A stretch of 64,000 nt of DNA, taken from assembly GCA_038373865.1 (NCBI GenBank), contig JAXGGA010002327.1:1-64000 (forward strand), in the 5' to 3' direction. Positions 1 to 11,417 of the stretch are shown in pieces. Each line of letters starts with the position of its first letter. Within the stretch, counting starts at the first letter, position 1. The notes beneath the pieces were generated by a model. The model had not been told where the DNA came from. It ran no database searches and was given only the letters and a program-made list of their open reading frames with translations. Position numbers and translations under genes: made by a program. This stretch comes from Uloborus plumipes (lineage: Eukaryota; Arthropoda; Arachnida; Araneae; Uloboridae).

Positions 1-120
1 ACAAGATATCGCCACGTTGGCATCACTTTTGGTGACTTATTTTCGTCGCCAAATTTGGCGAGAAATCACTAAGTGTCGCCAAGCTTGGCGACATTTGGCG
101 TGTTTTCGAACAAAATAGAA
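1..120. repeat. TGGCGA-rich repeat fragment
   Basis: This stretch carries several copies of the words TCGCCAA and TTGGCGA, including the palindrome GTCGCCAAGCTTGGCGAC. Bases 40-120 read in reverse match 11500-11560 and, in direct orientation, 13410-13470 inside the large palindrome. The same vocabulary occurs in the Helitrons at 1080-1220 and 22260-22420. It is a dispersed non-coding repeat whose parent element cannot be delimited because it runs off the window edge. Confidence 0.6.
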
Positions 121-337
121 AGTTGCAGATTGTTCCAGAATGTTTCAGTTTTGTGAATGATAGGAAAAAGAATAAAACTGATGACGTTGTTTTTATTCGT
201 TAAATGACAAATAAAAAATATTTTTAGAGCATTTGTATCTTTAAATGATATTAAAGTACTTTAATTTCATTGTATAATTACGTCAAAATCATTATTTGCA
301 CACTTTTGTTTAAATTTTCACTAATTTCTGTACTAGA

Positions 338-564
338 CCCACTTTCCCCCACCATGGGGGAAAGTGGGGCTATCAACACATGATATTTTAAACGTACCAC
401 TGAGAGAAAACAATCGAACAAAATAAAATGGTTTTGCTTCATACTTAATCTATATGAATCCAATGTATATGAAATGCATCAAAAGTTTCCTTAAAATTAA
501 TTGAATCATGTGATTTTGGGGCTGTTTTTTAAAAAAGCTCGATTTTAGTCCCACTTTCCCCCAC
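338..564. repeat. Short inverted-repeat element with terminal hairpin
   Basis: Bases 338-351 and 355-368 form a perfect 14-bp hairpin with a 3-nt loop (arm CCCACTTTCCCCCA). The same arm recurs at about 550-564, so the right half of the hairpin plus this copy give a 14-bp inverted pair bounding about 210 bp. The pattern suits a small MITE, but I could not identify a target-site duplication, so the superfamily is open. Confidence 0.45.
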
Positions 565-790
565 CTGACCCTACTGCACGAAATTTTTATGACTAATACT
601 TAAAATTTTTAGGATCAGTTGAGTTTAAAAGAAAAAATTGCTCCAAATATACTTTTGCAATGTGATTATTTATTGTTGGACTGTAATTTGCAGTAATAAT
701 TGCATTTAATAAATAATGAAAGACAATATTAAAAATTAATTTTTTGGCGACTTTTTTACAATTTGGCATTCAATTCTATTTCAGTATATT
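565..790. other. AT-rich stretch, nothing recognised
   Basis: AT-rich sequence between the small inverted-repeat element and the Helitron-homologous block. No coding potential, repeat or RNA signal was recognised. Confidence 0.5.
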
Positions 791-1542
791 TACCTCTATC
801 TTATTGCGATATTGCAACGTTCTTTCTAAAGTATGTCATTTCGGAAAATGTATTATTTTGTTTTTGAATTAGGAAAGAAAACTTTCTTCTTCTTTTAAAC
901 TTTTGTAAGATTTCTGTTGGTTTCTGTAAGCAACAGAATTTTTCTTATTTTTTCTTTTGGCTTATTTTTGTGCACCTATCTTTGGGGTTGCATTCGAATG
1001 TCTCCAAGGGGGTGATTTACCCCTTTTATGGGGTAATCAGTGCTTTCAATGCAGACCAAAGTGATATGAATTGGCGCGATATCTCGCCAAGCTTTTGGTC
1101 ACCAAGTGTTTGACGCCAATTTGGCGACATATCGCCAAGTTGGCAATAAATTTAGCGAAAAAAAAATTTTTTTTGGGGTTCAATTTGGCGCTATTGGCGA
1201 TATTTTGCGAAAAATCTACTGAATGATGTTAAAATCGGCGATATTTAGGAGATTAATCATTGTAAAACATTTTTTTGCATTGTTTCGTGGCAAACTAGGG
1301 ATGCAAATGTTTGAATTGTTATCTTGCTCACTTCAAGCACTATTTTAGCACTTAAGGCATCTACTAAGAAATTTACACGTAAAAGGAAGTAGTGTAGGGT
1401 CCATACCAAATTTTTATATCATACTTTGAAGGAATTATAGTTGAATTATAACTAAAATAGAGTATTTTTTTCCGCTATATCATTTTTTTACAAATGAACT
1501 TTTAATTTTATACCACGGGCAAAGCCGTGCGGGTACCGCTAG
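790..1542 (+). mobile_element. Helitron, 3' portion
   Basis: The block is an inverted copy of 21959-22715. Its right end shows Helitron hallmarks: a short GC-rich hairpin (stem CACGG/CCGTG around GCAAAG at about 1514-1529) followed by a terminal CTAG at 1539-1542 and then T, as expected for insertion between A and T. No Helitron 5' TC end matching the copy at 23674 was seen upstream, so the 5' part is missing, replaced, or lies outside the window. It is non-coding and therefore non-autonomous. Confidence 0.75.
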
Positions 1543-1606
1543 TAATCTTAAAACCAGTAGTACTATTTATATTTTTATTTAATATATTGTTTGTTGCTGT
1601 TTTTAG

Positions 1607-1696
1607 GGCTATCACCAAAAATTCCCAATTTTATGAAATCAAAAGCTGTAAAGACAACTAGAAAAAACTCCAAACAGAAGAAGAACAGAAACAATG
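1607..1696 (+). other. Candidate 90-nt symmetric mini-exon (phase 1-1)
   Basis: A block preceded by a pyrimidine-rich tract and TTTTAG and followed by GT at 1697. In the open frame it encodes a short basic peptide containing KIPNFMKSKAVKTTRKN and ending in an Asn codon plus one G, so it is phase 1 on both sides. Its layout resembles the better exon candidate at 24265-24336, which also ends KN plus G in phase 1. Joining to the zinc-finger exon at 25938 would keep frame. The donor (GTAGCT) is weak, and splicing instead to the AG at 1754-1755 would give an immediate stop. No homologue was recognised; it may be a decayed duplicate exon or chance. Confidence 0.35.
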
Positions 1697-1899
1697 GTAG
1701 CTGAAATTTTCTTAAATTTATTTTAATAATTCTATTCTAATTTTGTTACTTAGGCTAACCTTCTGCTGAAGTTCAATTTGATGATGTTCCCGTTTTGGAA
1801 AGCGAAAACTAGACTATTAGTTTTGCCTACATATAATTTGACTTTATATTGCAGCAAGAGGGAGGCAGAGGCTTAATTCAAAATTATTTTTCAATTGAG

Positions 1900-3210
1900 A
1901 TCTGAAAATCTGCACTTCGGTGACATGTTCAGGATCTGGGAAAAGAGAAAAAAAACTTCTACGAAATTTGGTTTTGGTTCGAGGCCCGAAAGCAGAATAC
2001 TGCTAAATCGGCGACGTACGTCGCAGAACGGAAATTCTTCGGGCTTTCACATTTTGGCCGCAGAACTTCAGTGACGAAGCGTGTAGTACAAATAGTTTTT
2101 CAAATTATGTTTAAAACAATTAATTCTTCCGCGTTAAAGAGTCGCGGGGAGCGGGATTCGTTTGAAGTTCTGCGGGGGGCCTACACATTTTATCCACAGA
2201 ACTTCAGTGACGAAACTTGCAGTACAAACTATAGTTATTCAAATTATGTTTCAAACAATTAATTCTTCCGTGTTAAAGAATCGCGGGAAAACGGGCTTCG
2301 TTTGAAATTCTGCGGACCTACACATTTTATCCGCAGAACTTCAGTGACGAAACTTGAGGTACAAATTAGGTATTCGATAATGTTGAAAACATTTTTTCCT
2401 CTTGAGAGAATCGCGGGAGGGAGGGGGGGGGGTACTCGCTTGAAGCACTCTCTCTCTCTGTACTCTTTCACATTTTGGCCGCAGAACTTCAGAGACGAAA
2501 CTTGCAGTGCATATTAGTTATTCAAATGATGTTTAAAACTATTAACTCTTTCTGTTGAGAGAATCGAGGGGCGCAGGCTTCGTTTAATTTTCTACGGGGT
2601 TTCACATTTTGGCTACAGAACGTCAGCAACGAAACTTCCAGAACAAATTAGCTTTTCAAAGTTTCTTTGAAACTATAAATTGTTACTCATCAATAAATGG
2701 CGGGGGGGGGGGGGGGGTTCACTTGAAGTTCACTTTGAGTTTTGACCGCAGAACTGCTGTGAAGAATCTTAAAGAACAAATTAAGATTTCAAATATTTTT
2801 TCCTGCGGAAGAATCGAGAAGACACAAGCTACGTCTGTAGTTCTGCGGGCCTTATCATTTTGACCGCAAATTAGTTATTCAGATTGTATTAAAAACAATT
2901 TTCCGGTGAGAGAATCGCGGGGGCAAAGCTTTGTTTAAAGTTCCAGCATTTCACATATTGCCGCAGAATTGCACTTACGGAACTCGCAGTGAAAATTATT
3001 TATTCAAATGATGTTTAAAACAATTTTTTCACGTAAGAGAAACGCGGGGTGGAGGGGGAGGGCAGTCTCCTTTCAAGTTTTTCGGGATTTCACATTTTGG
3101 CCGCAGAATTTCTGACGGAACTTGAAGTAAAAATAGTTATTCAAATTATTTTAAAACAATTTTTCCGCTTGAGAGAATCGCGGGGTCGAAGTAATTATAC
3201 TTGAAACAAT
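1900..3210. repeat. Tandem array, ~140-bp unit, 8-9 degenerate copies
   Basis: Units are marked by the phrase CACATTTTGGCCGCAGAACT at roughly 2048, 2186, 2322, 2468, 2603, 2740, 2850, 2951 and 3092, giving spacings mostly of 135-146 bp, with two short units near 2850. Each unit also holds an A/T segment (TTCAAATTATGTTTAAAACA) and a GAATCGCGGG segment. Some units carry long G runs (2701-2717), suggesting slippage. It is a non-coding minisatellite-like array; short open frames in it are repeat-derived and are not called as genes. Confidence 0.8.
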
Positions 3211-3542
3211 TAACTTCAGGCTAAAATTAGGAAAATAGGTGTAATCCAAGCCCCCCCCCCCTCCAATCGGAAAAATGTTTTTTAACATTTGTTCTGCGAT
3301 CTGGAAATTAGTTAACGTCCCAATGCCGAGCTTGAAATTTTTGAACTTGAGTTTTTGAACCGATGATGAAGTATATATATAGTAAGCATTAATAACATAA
3401 TTATAAATATATTTGCCAAACTAAAGCATTTAAAATATGAATTAATGAAAATAAAGCAAGAAGTATTTGCAAACTTATGAAATTTTTCTAATTCAAACTC
3501 TTCATAGAAAAATGAAACAAATTAAAAAAATAATTATTGTCT
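3211..3542. other. AT-rich spacer, nothing recognised
   Basis: Contains a C run near 3250 and otherwise AT-rich sequence. No gene, repeat family member or structural signal was identified. Confidence 0.5.
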
Positions 3543-4073
3543 TTACCATGGTATTAAAAAATTAAGTTGATTTGGTTGGATTTTTGGTATAAAAGCCTTA
3601 ATAGGCGATAATGAGTCAAACAATTGTTTAAAAGTAAAGGTGTCAAAATGAAAATGTTTGAAGAAAGAACCTGTAGAATTAAGAAAATTTTTGCTGAAAT
3701 CAACACATGAATGAAGTTTTAAATTTTGAATAGTAAAAAACAGAAATCCAAACTGCTGAAGAAGGAACAATATCCCTAACAAGTCTTTCAAAGAAGGATG
3801 AAAATGACTAAAGAATCTGAAACGAATATGATTGAAATTTGAACAATCGCGAGGGAATCTCCATTGTATATGCAATACTGTCTCATTGACATTACGTGTG
3901 TTACATAAGGGCAAAACAGATGTCTGTGAGTAAATCTGGTGTGGCCCAAAGAAAGAGGTATTACAACTTCTTTTCTGGTGATCTTTGATGACTTGAAACA
4001 TTCGTCGAAGGCTGACAACAGTGCGAATAATTTCGCGACTCTCTCTATTCCGGTACAAACAGGGCCGCGCCAA
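3543..4073 (-). pseudogene. Decayed LINE 3' coding remnant (weak)
   Basis: A 176-codon minus-strand frame contains, near residues 55-75, a segment reading LPLCNTRNVNETVLHIQWRF. This resembles the Cys/His region found at the C-terminus of many arthropod non-LTR retrotransposon proteins (pattern C-x2-C, N-E-T, H-x3-W-x-C-P); the second Cys and the final Cys are replaced here (C-N-T-R, W-R-F). The basic stretch before it also fits that region. Reverse-transcriptase motifs are absent, so this is at most a 5'-truncated, degenerate tail. A chance open frame is the alternative. Confidence 0.4.
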
Positions 4074-4602
4074 GCCTGATCGGTGCCCTCGTGCAAATGT
4101 CTTCTGAGCGCCTTATGCAGTAGCGTTCGATAGTTAACACCAGCATTGATGTTTTATAGACAATTATTTAGAAAAAATAAGTTTCGCTCATGACTTTTTT
4201 TTTTTTAAAAAGAAAAAAAAAGCGGGAACAACTTGTGTTTTTATCAAACTGAATACATTGATTTCTCAAAGTCCTCCCCCCACCCAACCCCCAGCGACGG
4301 GCCTGATTTTCGAAAATTGCAGCCAACTCTCAATCATTTCAAACTAATTCTCTATCTTAAATAACACTCCTTTATTACCGTGCACCAAATAGACTTCATC
4401 ATTTTACCGTAAATAAATAATTACAAAATTAAAAAGTGTGAAGCTGGATAAAAGTCAATGATAATAATTATTATTATAAGTTTTAAATAATCTGCTCGTG
4501 CGTGAGGACACACGACTTTCTTGTTGCAAATAAGTAAAAAAATTTTGGGGAAAAACCAAAACGACGTTTTCGACACGAGCTATACGACACCAAGTGTTAA
4601 AT
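4074..4602. other. AT-rich stretch with C-rich runs
   Basis: Contains homopolymers near 4195-4220 and a C-rich patch near 4275. No gene or repeat boundaries were recognised. Confidence 0.45.
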
Positions 4603-4730
4603 CTGTACCTCAGAACCAGACTAACGTAAGTCCATTTTCGTCATTTTTCAGTAGAGGGGAAAAACAATGTATTCGACAATCGGTTTTCCCCTCGAAAATG
4701 GACTTACGTTAGTCTGGTTCTGAGGTACAG
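4603..4730. repeat. Hairpin with perfect 38-bp inverted arms
   Basis: Bases 4603-4640 and 4693-4730 are exact reverse complements. The 52-nt centre holds a second near-perfect inverted pair, GAGGGGAAAA against TTTTCCCCTC, so the whole 128 nt folds as one long interrupted stem. It is non-coding. It could be a fold-back element or a small-RNA precursor; the sequence alone does not decide. Confidence 0.7.
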
Positions 4731-5552
4731 AAATGCTCTATCACCATTGAAAAGGATGCGACTATTCTGTTGTGGCCAAACTGGATAGAAAAGAAAATTC
4801 ATAAGCAGAAACATTTGCAAGCTGAAATATGAAAATCGTAACATTAAAAATAAAATATTAATAACATCTAACAATTTACGTGATACAAATATCGGTAAAC
4901 ATTTCACAAGAATAATATAGGAATAACTCTGAATTTTAACTACTGCTTATAATTACTGCTTGCATTAGAGAAAATCCTACGTAGTATTAATTAAACGGAA
5001 TTAAGAAACCTATTGGAAAGCAGAAGATTTGTTTGGACTCTTTTGCTTACAGCCTTATAGACATGCTGAAATAGCTTACAATGCGCCTCACTCGGAAGAA
5101 AAGTGCTGAAAGGTGCATTTACATTCTGCTGAATAGTGCATGTGTTTAAAGCACAGACTAAAAATGAATAGACCGCGCATCTCCCGATGAAGCAGTTGAT
5201 GTCAGTAGCGCTAAGATATATCACGTGATCTACAACAAAACCCTCTCTTTCTCCCTGACGATCTGGTGCGTTAAAATTTTTGGCGATCATTTGCAAGCTT
5301 TTGGTAGGCAAATGCTTCCTTGCGCTTTTCGCTCGCTCGATCATTCCGATCGCTTCGCGAGACATTTATTTGCTGCTTGCAAATTCCATCTCTGACATCC
5401 ATGGCACGAAACAGAAAAATAGAATTTTCTACTTGTTTCAAATTAGGTTTCAAAAGTTTTTTTCTCTTTTTTGAGGGGGGAGGGGGGGATGCATTGTATA
5501 TAGATGAGCATTTGAATTTTCCAGAAAACATTCAATGTCTATGCATATATCA
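4731..5552. other. AT-rich stretch, nothing recognised
   Basis: Overlapping short open frames on both strands show no recognisable domain, and a G-rich run lies near 5476-5488. No repeat boundary was found. Confidence 0.45.
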
Positions 5553-5560
5553 CAGAACAC

Positions 5561-6399
5561 CAGGGTCGCCGCAACCAGAAATGGGGCCCAGTACCAATTT
5601 TAATGCCGGGCCCCCCATGCACTCCACCCCCCTCCAATTGCATATTTTTATGCCGTCGTTTCAGCACATTTGCAATTGTAAAAAAAAATGGAGAAAAATA
5701 TTTTTTTTCGGATTTTTTTTTTTTTAGTTACGAAAGTGCATCTGATTTTAGTTTCACGTTATTTGTATCGCCAGATGATTTTAATGTTTTTTTTACACGA
5801 AACGACAAGTTTGAAAACAGAAAAACACAATTTTTGAAGTTTGGTTTGACAAACTTCAAAATTAATCGTTTGAAATCGCATTCAGATGTAATATTGTGTT
5901 GTTTATTTGCTTATAACTGAATTTTTAAGTTTTAATGTAAATTTAAAAACTGTAATTCGAAGTTTTTGTAAAAATATATTTTTAAATACAGTATCTGGAT
6001 ACAGAAAAAGTTGGATAACTTTTCCATGTCTGAGATAAGTGTCCCCGGGCTACTTGATTCTTGTTCGTAAAGTGCAAGAGACATTTGTCAATGACAGTTT
6101 AGACTTGGTTTTACGTTTGACGAGTTTCTGTTGCTTTTGGAAAGCGGTGCATTTTCCTTTGCGCAAGCGTGTTTCACTCATTAGTGTTTGTGCAAGCAGT
6201 TGTTTCATATTGAGTATCGGCAATGGAAAGCAAGATTTTTTCTTTTTTTTTTTTGAAAAACAGCTTTTTTTTTTTTTTTTTTTTTTGATGAAATTATTGA
6301 CACTATTACTGGAAAACATGTTCATAACCTTACGGGCCCCCAAAAGCTCCGGGCCGCGGTACTAGAGATCCAGTATCCCCCCCTCAAACGGCGGCCCTG
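5561..6399. mobile_element. hAT-type non-autonomous element
   Basis: The left end begins CAGGGTCGCCGC and the right end is the near reverse complement ending CGGCGGCCCTG. The element is flanked by a perfect 8-bp duplication CAGAACAC (5553-5560 and 6400-6407), the hAT signature. Length is 839 bp. No transposase is encoded. Bases about 5720-5850 resemble the inner part of the fold-back elements at 33400 and 51475, a fragment captured by or inserted into this element. Confidence 0.85.
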
Positions 6400-6407
6400 C
6401 AGAACAC

Positions 6408-7795
6408 ATTCATTTTTTTGATGAAAGGGTAATAATACAGTATTTTAAAAGAGCACACACATACAAACAAAAGTTTCATTTTAAAAGGCGCAGGATTTTA
6501 CAATATTTGGTAAATTTACCTATTTTTTATTCAACGAAATTAAAACCGAAACAAGGACTTCATGTTTATGAAAAATATATGGGGGGAGGCGGGGGGGGGG
6601 GGGGCTCAAGCCCTCTCTTAGAAACTAGAATTCTCTAGCTTTTAGTACAATTTGTTCAAAATAAAAAATCATAACTTTTTCAACCATCAATCAATAAGTA
6701 ACTAAAAAGGCCAAAATTAAATAACTTTAATCTTCACTGAAACTTCTTTACAGGAACAAAATATCCTGCTAAGCTGTTGGAAAACTATCTGAGACCCCCC
6801 CCCCCCTCCCCGCCCGAAATTGCGAGAAATAATCTTTATAAAAGCAGTTGCTTTACGTATGTACAAACAATTGATAATTACTTATACATAGTTCAGTAGA
6901 GAATGAATAAAAAAACATCATAAGTAGGGGATGTGATTTTTTAAAAATGCAATTTTTGAGACATGCCCTTTCATTCTGCTTATGTGGTATAAGATCGTAC
7001 CGACATATGAATAGTGCAAAAAGGTCAAATTACGAAAAATAGAGTATTTCACTTTTGCTGTAACTTTTTCCAGAAAGGAAGGGCAAATACTTCTAATTGA
7101 ATAAACAGTTTAAATGGTAATTTAATGGCATTTAAATCAAGGCTTTACATTCCCCACAAACTATGCAAAAACATTAATTTGTTGAAATAGAACTTATTGA
7201 AGTCACAGATTTACACTATCGGTGAGGATATGGATTTCTATGCATTCTGTGCGATCAAAGATAGCAAGCGAAAACGCTCAACTAAAATTGTTAATTTTGT
7301 TCATAAAATGTTACCCGCCAAAAAAGTGATAAAAATCTTTCTAACTCTATTTTTAACAATTAAAGCAAGAGTTTTGAAAATAACTGCGATATTATTACAG
7401 ACTAAACTTACCTATGGAATGTTATTGGTCCTCCCTTGACCGATTTTTCTTTGCACCCAAATGCACAACATGTAGAAACCATTTTATCTCAAAACAACAG
7501 TTCATCTCCATAGAAGTGCATGCTATGATCCGCTGCGGTGGTTGTAGATCACGTGGTTAAAGCCAGGTAGGTTCTGGCGGCGGAAAGGTTACCATACACT
7601 CTCTCTATGTATCTTAACTCTGTGGTTTAAAGTGTAAAAGATTAAGCTTTTGAATAGCTTGTTTAGACACAACAAGGCAATAATTTTTCCTTTATGGGTA
7701 GTCAGCTAGAGTTTACTTGTCTCACTGAGCAATATAATTTCATCCTCGAGTTTGTTTTAATGAAAAGTTCAATTTTATTTGGATTTTTTATTTTA
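6408..7795. other. AT-rich stretch with G/C runs
   Basis: Includes G runs near 6575-6605 and C runs near 6795-6820. A patch at about 7515-7600 has balanced composition but no supported open frame or splice pair. Nothing identifiable was found. Confidence 0.4.
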
Positions 7796-7819
7796 TTTTA
7801 TTTTTTTTTCCTGTTTGGA

Positions 7820-7912
7820 GCTTTTTTGGTCGGTAGAGCTCGGCGCCTTTTAGGCTCTGGCGCCCCCGTGCGCCGCACGGCTTTGCACATTGGCACGGCG
7901 CGGCCCTTGGTA
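7820..7912. repeat. GC-rich fragment, possibly one end of a hAT element
   Basis: A sharply bounded GC-rich block in AT-rich surroundings, ending GGCACGGCGCGGCCCTTG. The style resembles the right end of the hAT element at 5561-6399. No matching left end or target-site duplication was located, so this is likely a solitary remnant. Confidence 0.35.
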
Positions 7913-8019
7913 CAAATCATGTTCGAGACTTTAGAATTTTTTAAAATTAATATTAAAAACTCCCACCCATAAAGTGTATTTTTTATTGGTTCTCCATTTA
8001 ATTTTGTGCCATCAAGTAT

Positions 8020-8250
8020 CAATTGATTAGGTATAATCCATTTAGAAAGGACACAACAAAAATTATCTTTGTCAGAAGAAGGAGAAAATGACGTGTCCCA
8101 GCTTCAAATTGCTAGAATTTTCAATGTGATTTAAAATTAAACTGAAATGTAACAACAAAATAAATGACACTGCAGTGCACAAAAGATGCTTCTAACACCA
8201 TTTCTGCAGTTTATTACGCAAATGAAAAAAAAATTCCCCAAAAAACACTA
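8020..8250 (+). repeat. Dispersed repeat, copy related to 18735-18960
   Basis: Shares the words CCCAGCTTCAAATTGCTAG, AACAACAAAAT and GATGCTTCTAACACC (diverged) in the same order with 18735-18960, which lies inside the large hAT element. Non-coding, diverged, family unknown. Confidence 0.6.
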
Positions 8251-8670
8251 TTCTATGTTTTTCTATGTTTCGAATTGTCCACTCTGTTACAAGCCTTTTG
8301 GAAATAAAATAAACAATTGCATTCAATCTGATATATTTTTTAAAAAATATAGATAGTATAACTGCCATGATTAGCTTGCTACATTGAATTATGTTGTCAA
8401 CAACCAGGGTGAGCCTCATTTTTTTCTTATGGTAGTTAATTTGAACTGTTGGATGTCCACTCTGTTACAGTCGATTTCATGATGTATATATTATGTGTAT
8501 ATAATATGTAAAAATGAGAAAACACTTTTTGGTAACATTTTGAAGGGTAAATGTATAATGTATAAATCTATCTTGCAGAACAATTTTGGGCAAATAATTT
8601 TGCGTCGCAGAACATCACTAAGTATTCTGCTTTGGGGGTTCGAGGTAAAAACTTCTTTTAAGAAAAGTGA
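8251..8670. other. AT-rich spacer
   Basis: Nothing recognisable apart from a repeated phrase (GTCCACTCTGTTACA, at about 8277 and 8455). Confidence 0.4.
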
Positions 8671-8672
8671 TA

Positions 8673-10185
8673 CACTATGATGCAAAAGTTTAGACAAAAT
8701 GCAAATATGTGAATAAAAAGAAAACTATTCAACGAAATGCTTTCAAATTTCTACTGCAGGTACACAATATGGTCCCAAATACGTGTCTGGACTTCTTATA
8801 ACTATAACTGGAATCAAATTTTGGATATTACAGAAGATATTTTTTTACATTGTTGCAAAAGTTTAGACAATAGTCAGATTTTATGCAAATATCCCTTGAA
8901 ATGTGATTAGTGGAGGAAATGCGGGACTGTATTATTCATTTATAAAGTGCAGAGATTGCTGAATAAATAATCAAAATCTCAAAAGCTCTTTAGTTCTCGT
9001 GTAAAGAAGATGAGAAAGTTTGGAAGCCGAAATTTGAAAATGAACCTACTTTATTAATTTTTTGTCTTTTAAATTGGCTCTAGTATGGTAGAACATTGTT
9101 TTTTACTTTGTGGAGAGCAAATTCAGACATGCGTATCGATCAAAAAGTCCAAGAAAAATTATATTTCTTAAGGATGAAGGAATTGAAAAAACGGCTCAGA
9201 CTGACGATTCGCCCATTAATCCTACAAAACTTCAACTTGGGTCAAAAGCAGCACGTGACAGCATAAGTAGATGAACAACTGAACCGGAATGCATAAAAAA
9301 AACAAAGAGTTGTGCTTGAGTCTTTTCGGACAGAGTGTCCCAAATAAGCCAGATTTTATTAGTAAAAACAGCATAGCGTATGATCATTGGATATTTCTCA
9401 AGTCCCGCAAAAAGAATTATAATCCATCTAGGCCATCCCAGTTTTAATAATTTTTATCAAAGAAAGTACCATTCATTTTTTAGCCACGATGATACATATG
9501 CTGCTTTTCACATTAAAATCTGGCTTATTTGGGACACTCTGTCCGAAAAGGCTCAGGCATAATTATTTGTTTTTTTTATGCATTCCGATTCAGTTGTTCA
9601 TCTACTTATGCTGTCACGTGCTGTTTTTGACCCAAGTTGAAGTTTTGCATGATTAAGGGCGAATCGTCAGTCTGAGCCGTTTTTTCAATTTCCTTCATCC
9701 TTAAGAAATATTATTTTCTTGGACTTTTTGATTGATACGCATGTCCGAATTTGTGCTCCACAAAGTAAAAAACAATGTACTACCATACTAGAGCCGATTT
9801 AAAAGACAAAAAATTAATAAAGTAGGTTCATTTTCAAATTTCGGCTTCCAAACTTTCACATCTTCTTTACACGAGAACTAAAGAGCTTATGAGATTTTGA
9901 TTATTTATTCAGCAATCTCTGCACTTTATAAATGAATAATACAGTCCCGCATTTCCTCCACTAATCACATTTCAAGGGAAAGTTGCATAAAATCTGATTA
10001 TTGTCTTAACTTTTGCAACAATGTAAAAAAATGTATTTTGTAATATCCAAAATTTGATTCCAGTTATAGTTATAAGAACTCCAGACCATATTGTGAACCT
10101 GCAGTAGAAATTTGAAAGCATTTCGTTGAATAGTTTTCTTTTTATTCACATATTTGCATTTTGTCTAAACTTTTGCATCGCAGTG
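8673..10185. mobile_element. Fold-back Tc1/mariner-like element, ~650-bp arms
   Basis: The left end reads CACTATGATGCAAAAGTTTA and the right end is its near reverse complement ending GCATCGCAGTG. Both ends sit against TA (8671-8672 and 10186-10187), the Tc1/mariner target. The two halves are inverted copies across almost the whole length, including a shared phrase GTGTCCCAAATAAGCCAGAT near 9340 and its complement near 9520, leaving a roughly 100-150-bp unique centre. No transposase is seen. The length (1513 bp) is large for a MITE, and the arms would form a very long hairpin if transcribed. Confidence 0.85.
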
Positions 10186-10187
10186 TA

Positions 10188-10990
10188 TCTCCTAATTTTT
10201 AGTTCTGGTCACATTGAAAGTAGTACAACTTTAATGTAGCAATAGAGAGTGTCTAGCCTTTGTACTTTGTAAACTCTCAAGTTTTCTATCGTTTTTAATA
10301 TTTCATAGAATATTACAATACAAAAAGAGCACTTCCAACGACTCCACAAAATAGCTTTTAACCAGAAACTTCAGAAGTATTGAGTGGTATGCGTTGAGTA
10401 CGATATTGACAATGTTTTTTCCTTGTAAAGTAAAGAGTACACAACTTTTTTCATAACCTTTCCAGGATAGGATAGTACTGAGTCTTTTAGTTACATTTTA
10501 AGCCAAACATATTTTTAAAAAACTGCAGAAGTGAAAAATTTATCGGCATGGCTCATAAATACCGTGAATGACTGTCCTGTGTCCTTATCATGAGCAACTC
10601 TCTGTAAAATCAATAAAAAAAAGGAGGGGTTGACCTCACCCTTTTTATTTTTTTTAAATCCTCTATGAAGGACACATATTACAAGATAAGTAATCTATAA
10701 TCGTGCAATTTTAAATTTCTCTTTCAACTTTTGCTTAAAATAAAGGGGCGTAGACAACTCAAAATGTGCGAAAAAACTGAAAAGTGTTGTCTTAAAAATT
10801 ACTGTAACTTTTCTCCAAATTATACAGTAGAATGAATCCAATGCTGTTACAGTTTTGTTGCGAAATGGAATTCGAAATTAGATACAATAATAAAAACTTA
10901 CAAAACTCCTTTGAAAAGGCCCTGAACTAACCCCCCCCCCCCCGCTCTATGATCATGTTTTTAAGTTAATTTACGAATAAACTGAACTTG
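10188..10990. other. AT-rich spacer, nothing recognised
   Basis: Contains a C run near 10930. No gene, repeat or structured RNA identified. Confidence 0.45.
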
Positions 10991-11417
10991 TTTGAAGTTA
11001 AAAATCAACGTAAATAAAGCACAAATAGGGTAGAAAGTACAGCAAATAGCTATTTCAAGGCTACAATGGAGCCCCTTCATCAGTGCAAGAAGCTCAGCAA
11101 ACAACATGAAAGCTGTAAGAGAACTGAGCGCGAAGCACGTGTGCCCCGGTATTTATAACAAATGGGCGAGTGCGCTTAAACTCACAACAAAGCGGGAAAA
11201 CACCGACCAATCAGCGATCAGCGAAACGCCAGGAGAGCAAAGAAAAGGGGGGAAGGCGGCAAAGGAAAGTAGGGGAAAAAAAGCGCGGGAGAAAACACTA
11301 GAAGACGAAATTATAAAAATTGCTTCCAGATGTCAGGGAAAAATGGAACACTGGAAAAATCATTCACCAGAGAATGGGAATTTTTCCAAATATGGTAAGC
11401 TTCCCAAAAATCGAGGT
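10991..11417 (-). repeat. Promoter/hammerhead-like repeat, copy 1
   Basis: Almost identical to 11960-12386 (offset 969 bp) and, inverted, to about 12583-13009. Read on the minus strand it carries a CCAAT-like box, TATAAATA (11150-11157), an E-box CACGTG and, further on, a hammerhead-like core at 11040-11086. An open frame of 147 codons on the plus strand (11106-11549) runs antisense to this promoter and is conserved only because the copies are nearly identical, so I do not call it a gene. The repeat resembles the long terminal unit of a Penelope-like element or a retrozyme; no reverse transcriptase is present. Confidence 0.6.

Noticed and set aside
5271..6365. Several open frames of 60-135 codons
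   Set aside because: They overlap on both strands, are full of homopolymer-derived Phe or Lys runs, and part lies inside a hAT MITE.
7515..7600. Balanced-composition patch as a host exon
   Set aside because: No continuous open frame with acceptor and donor sites of matching phase was found on either strand.
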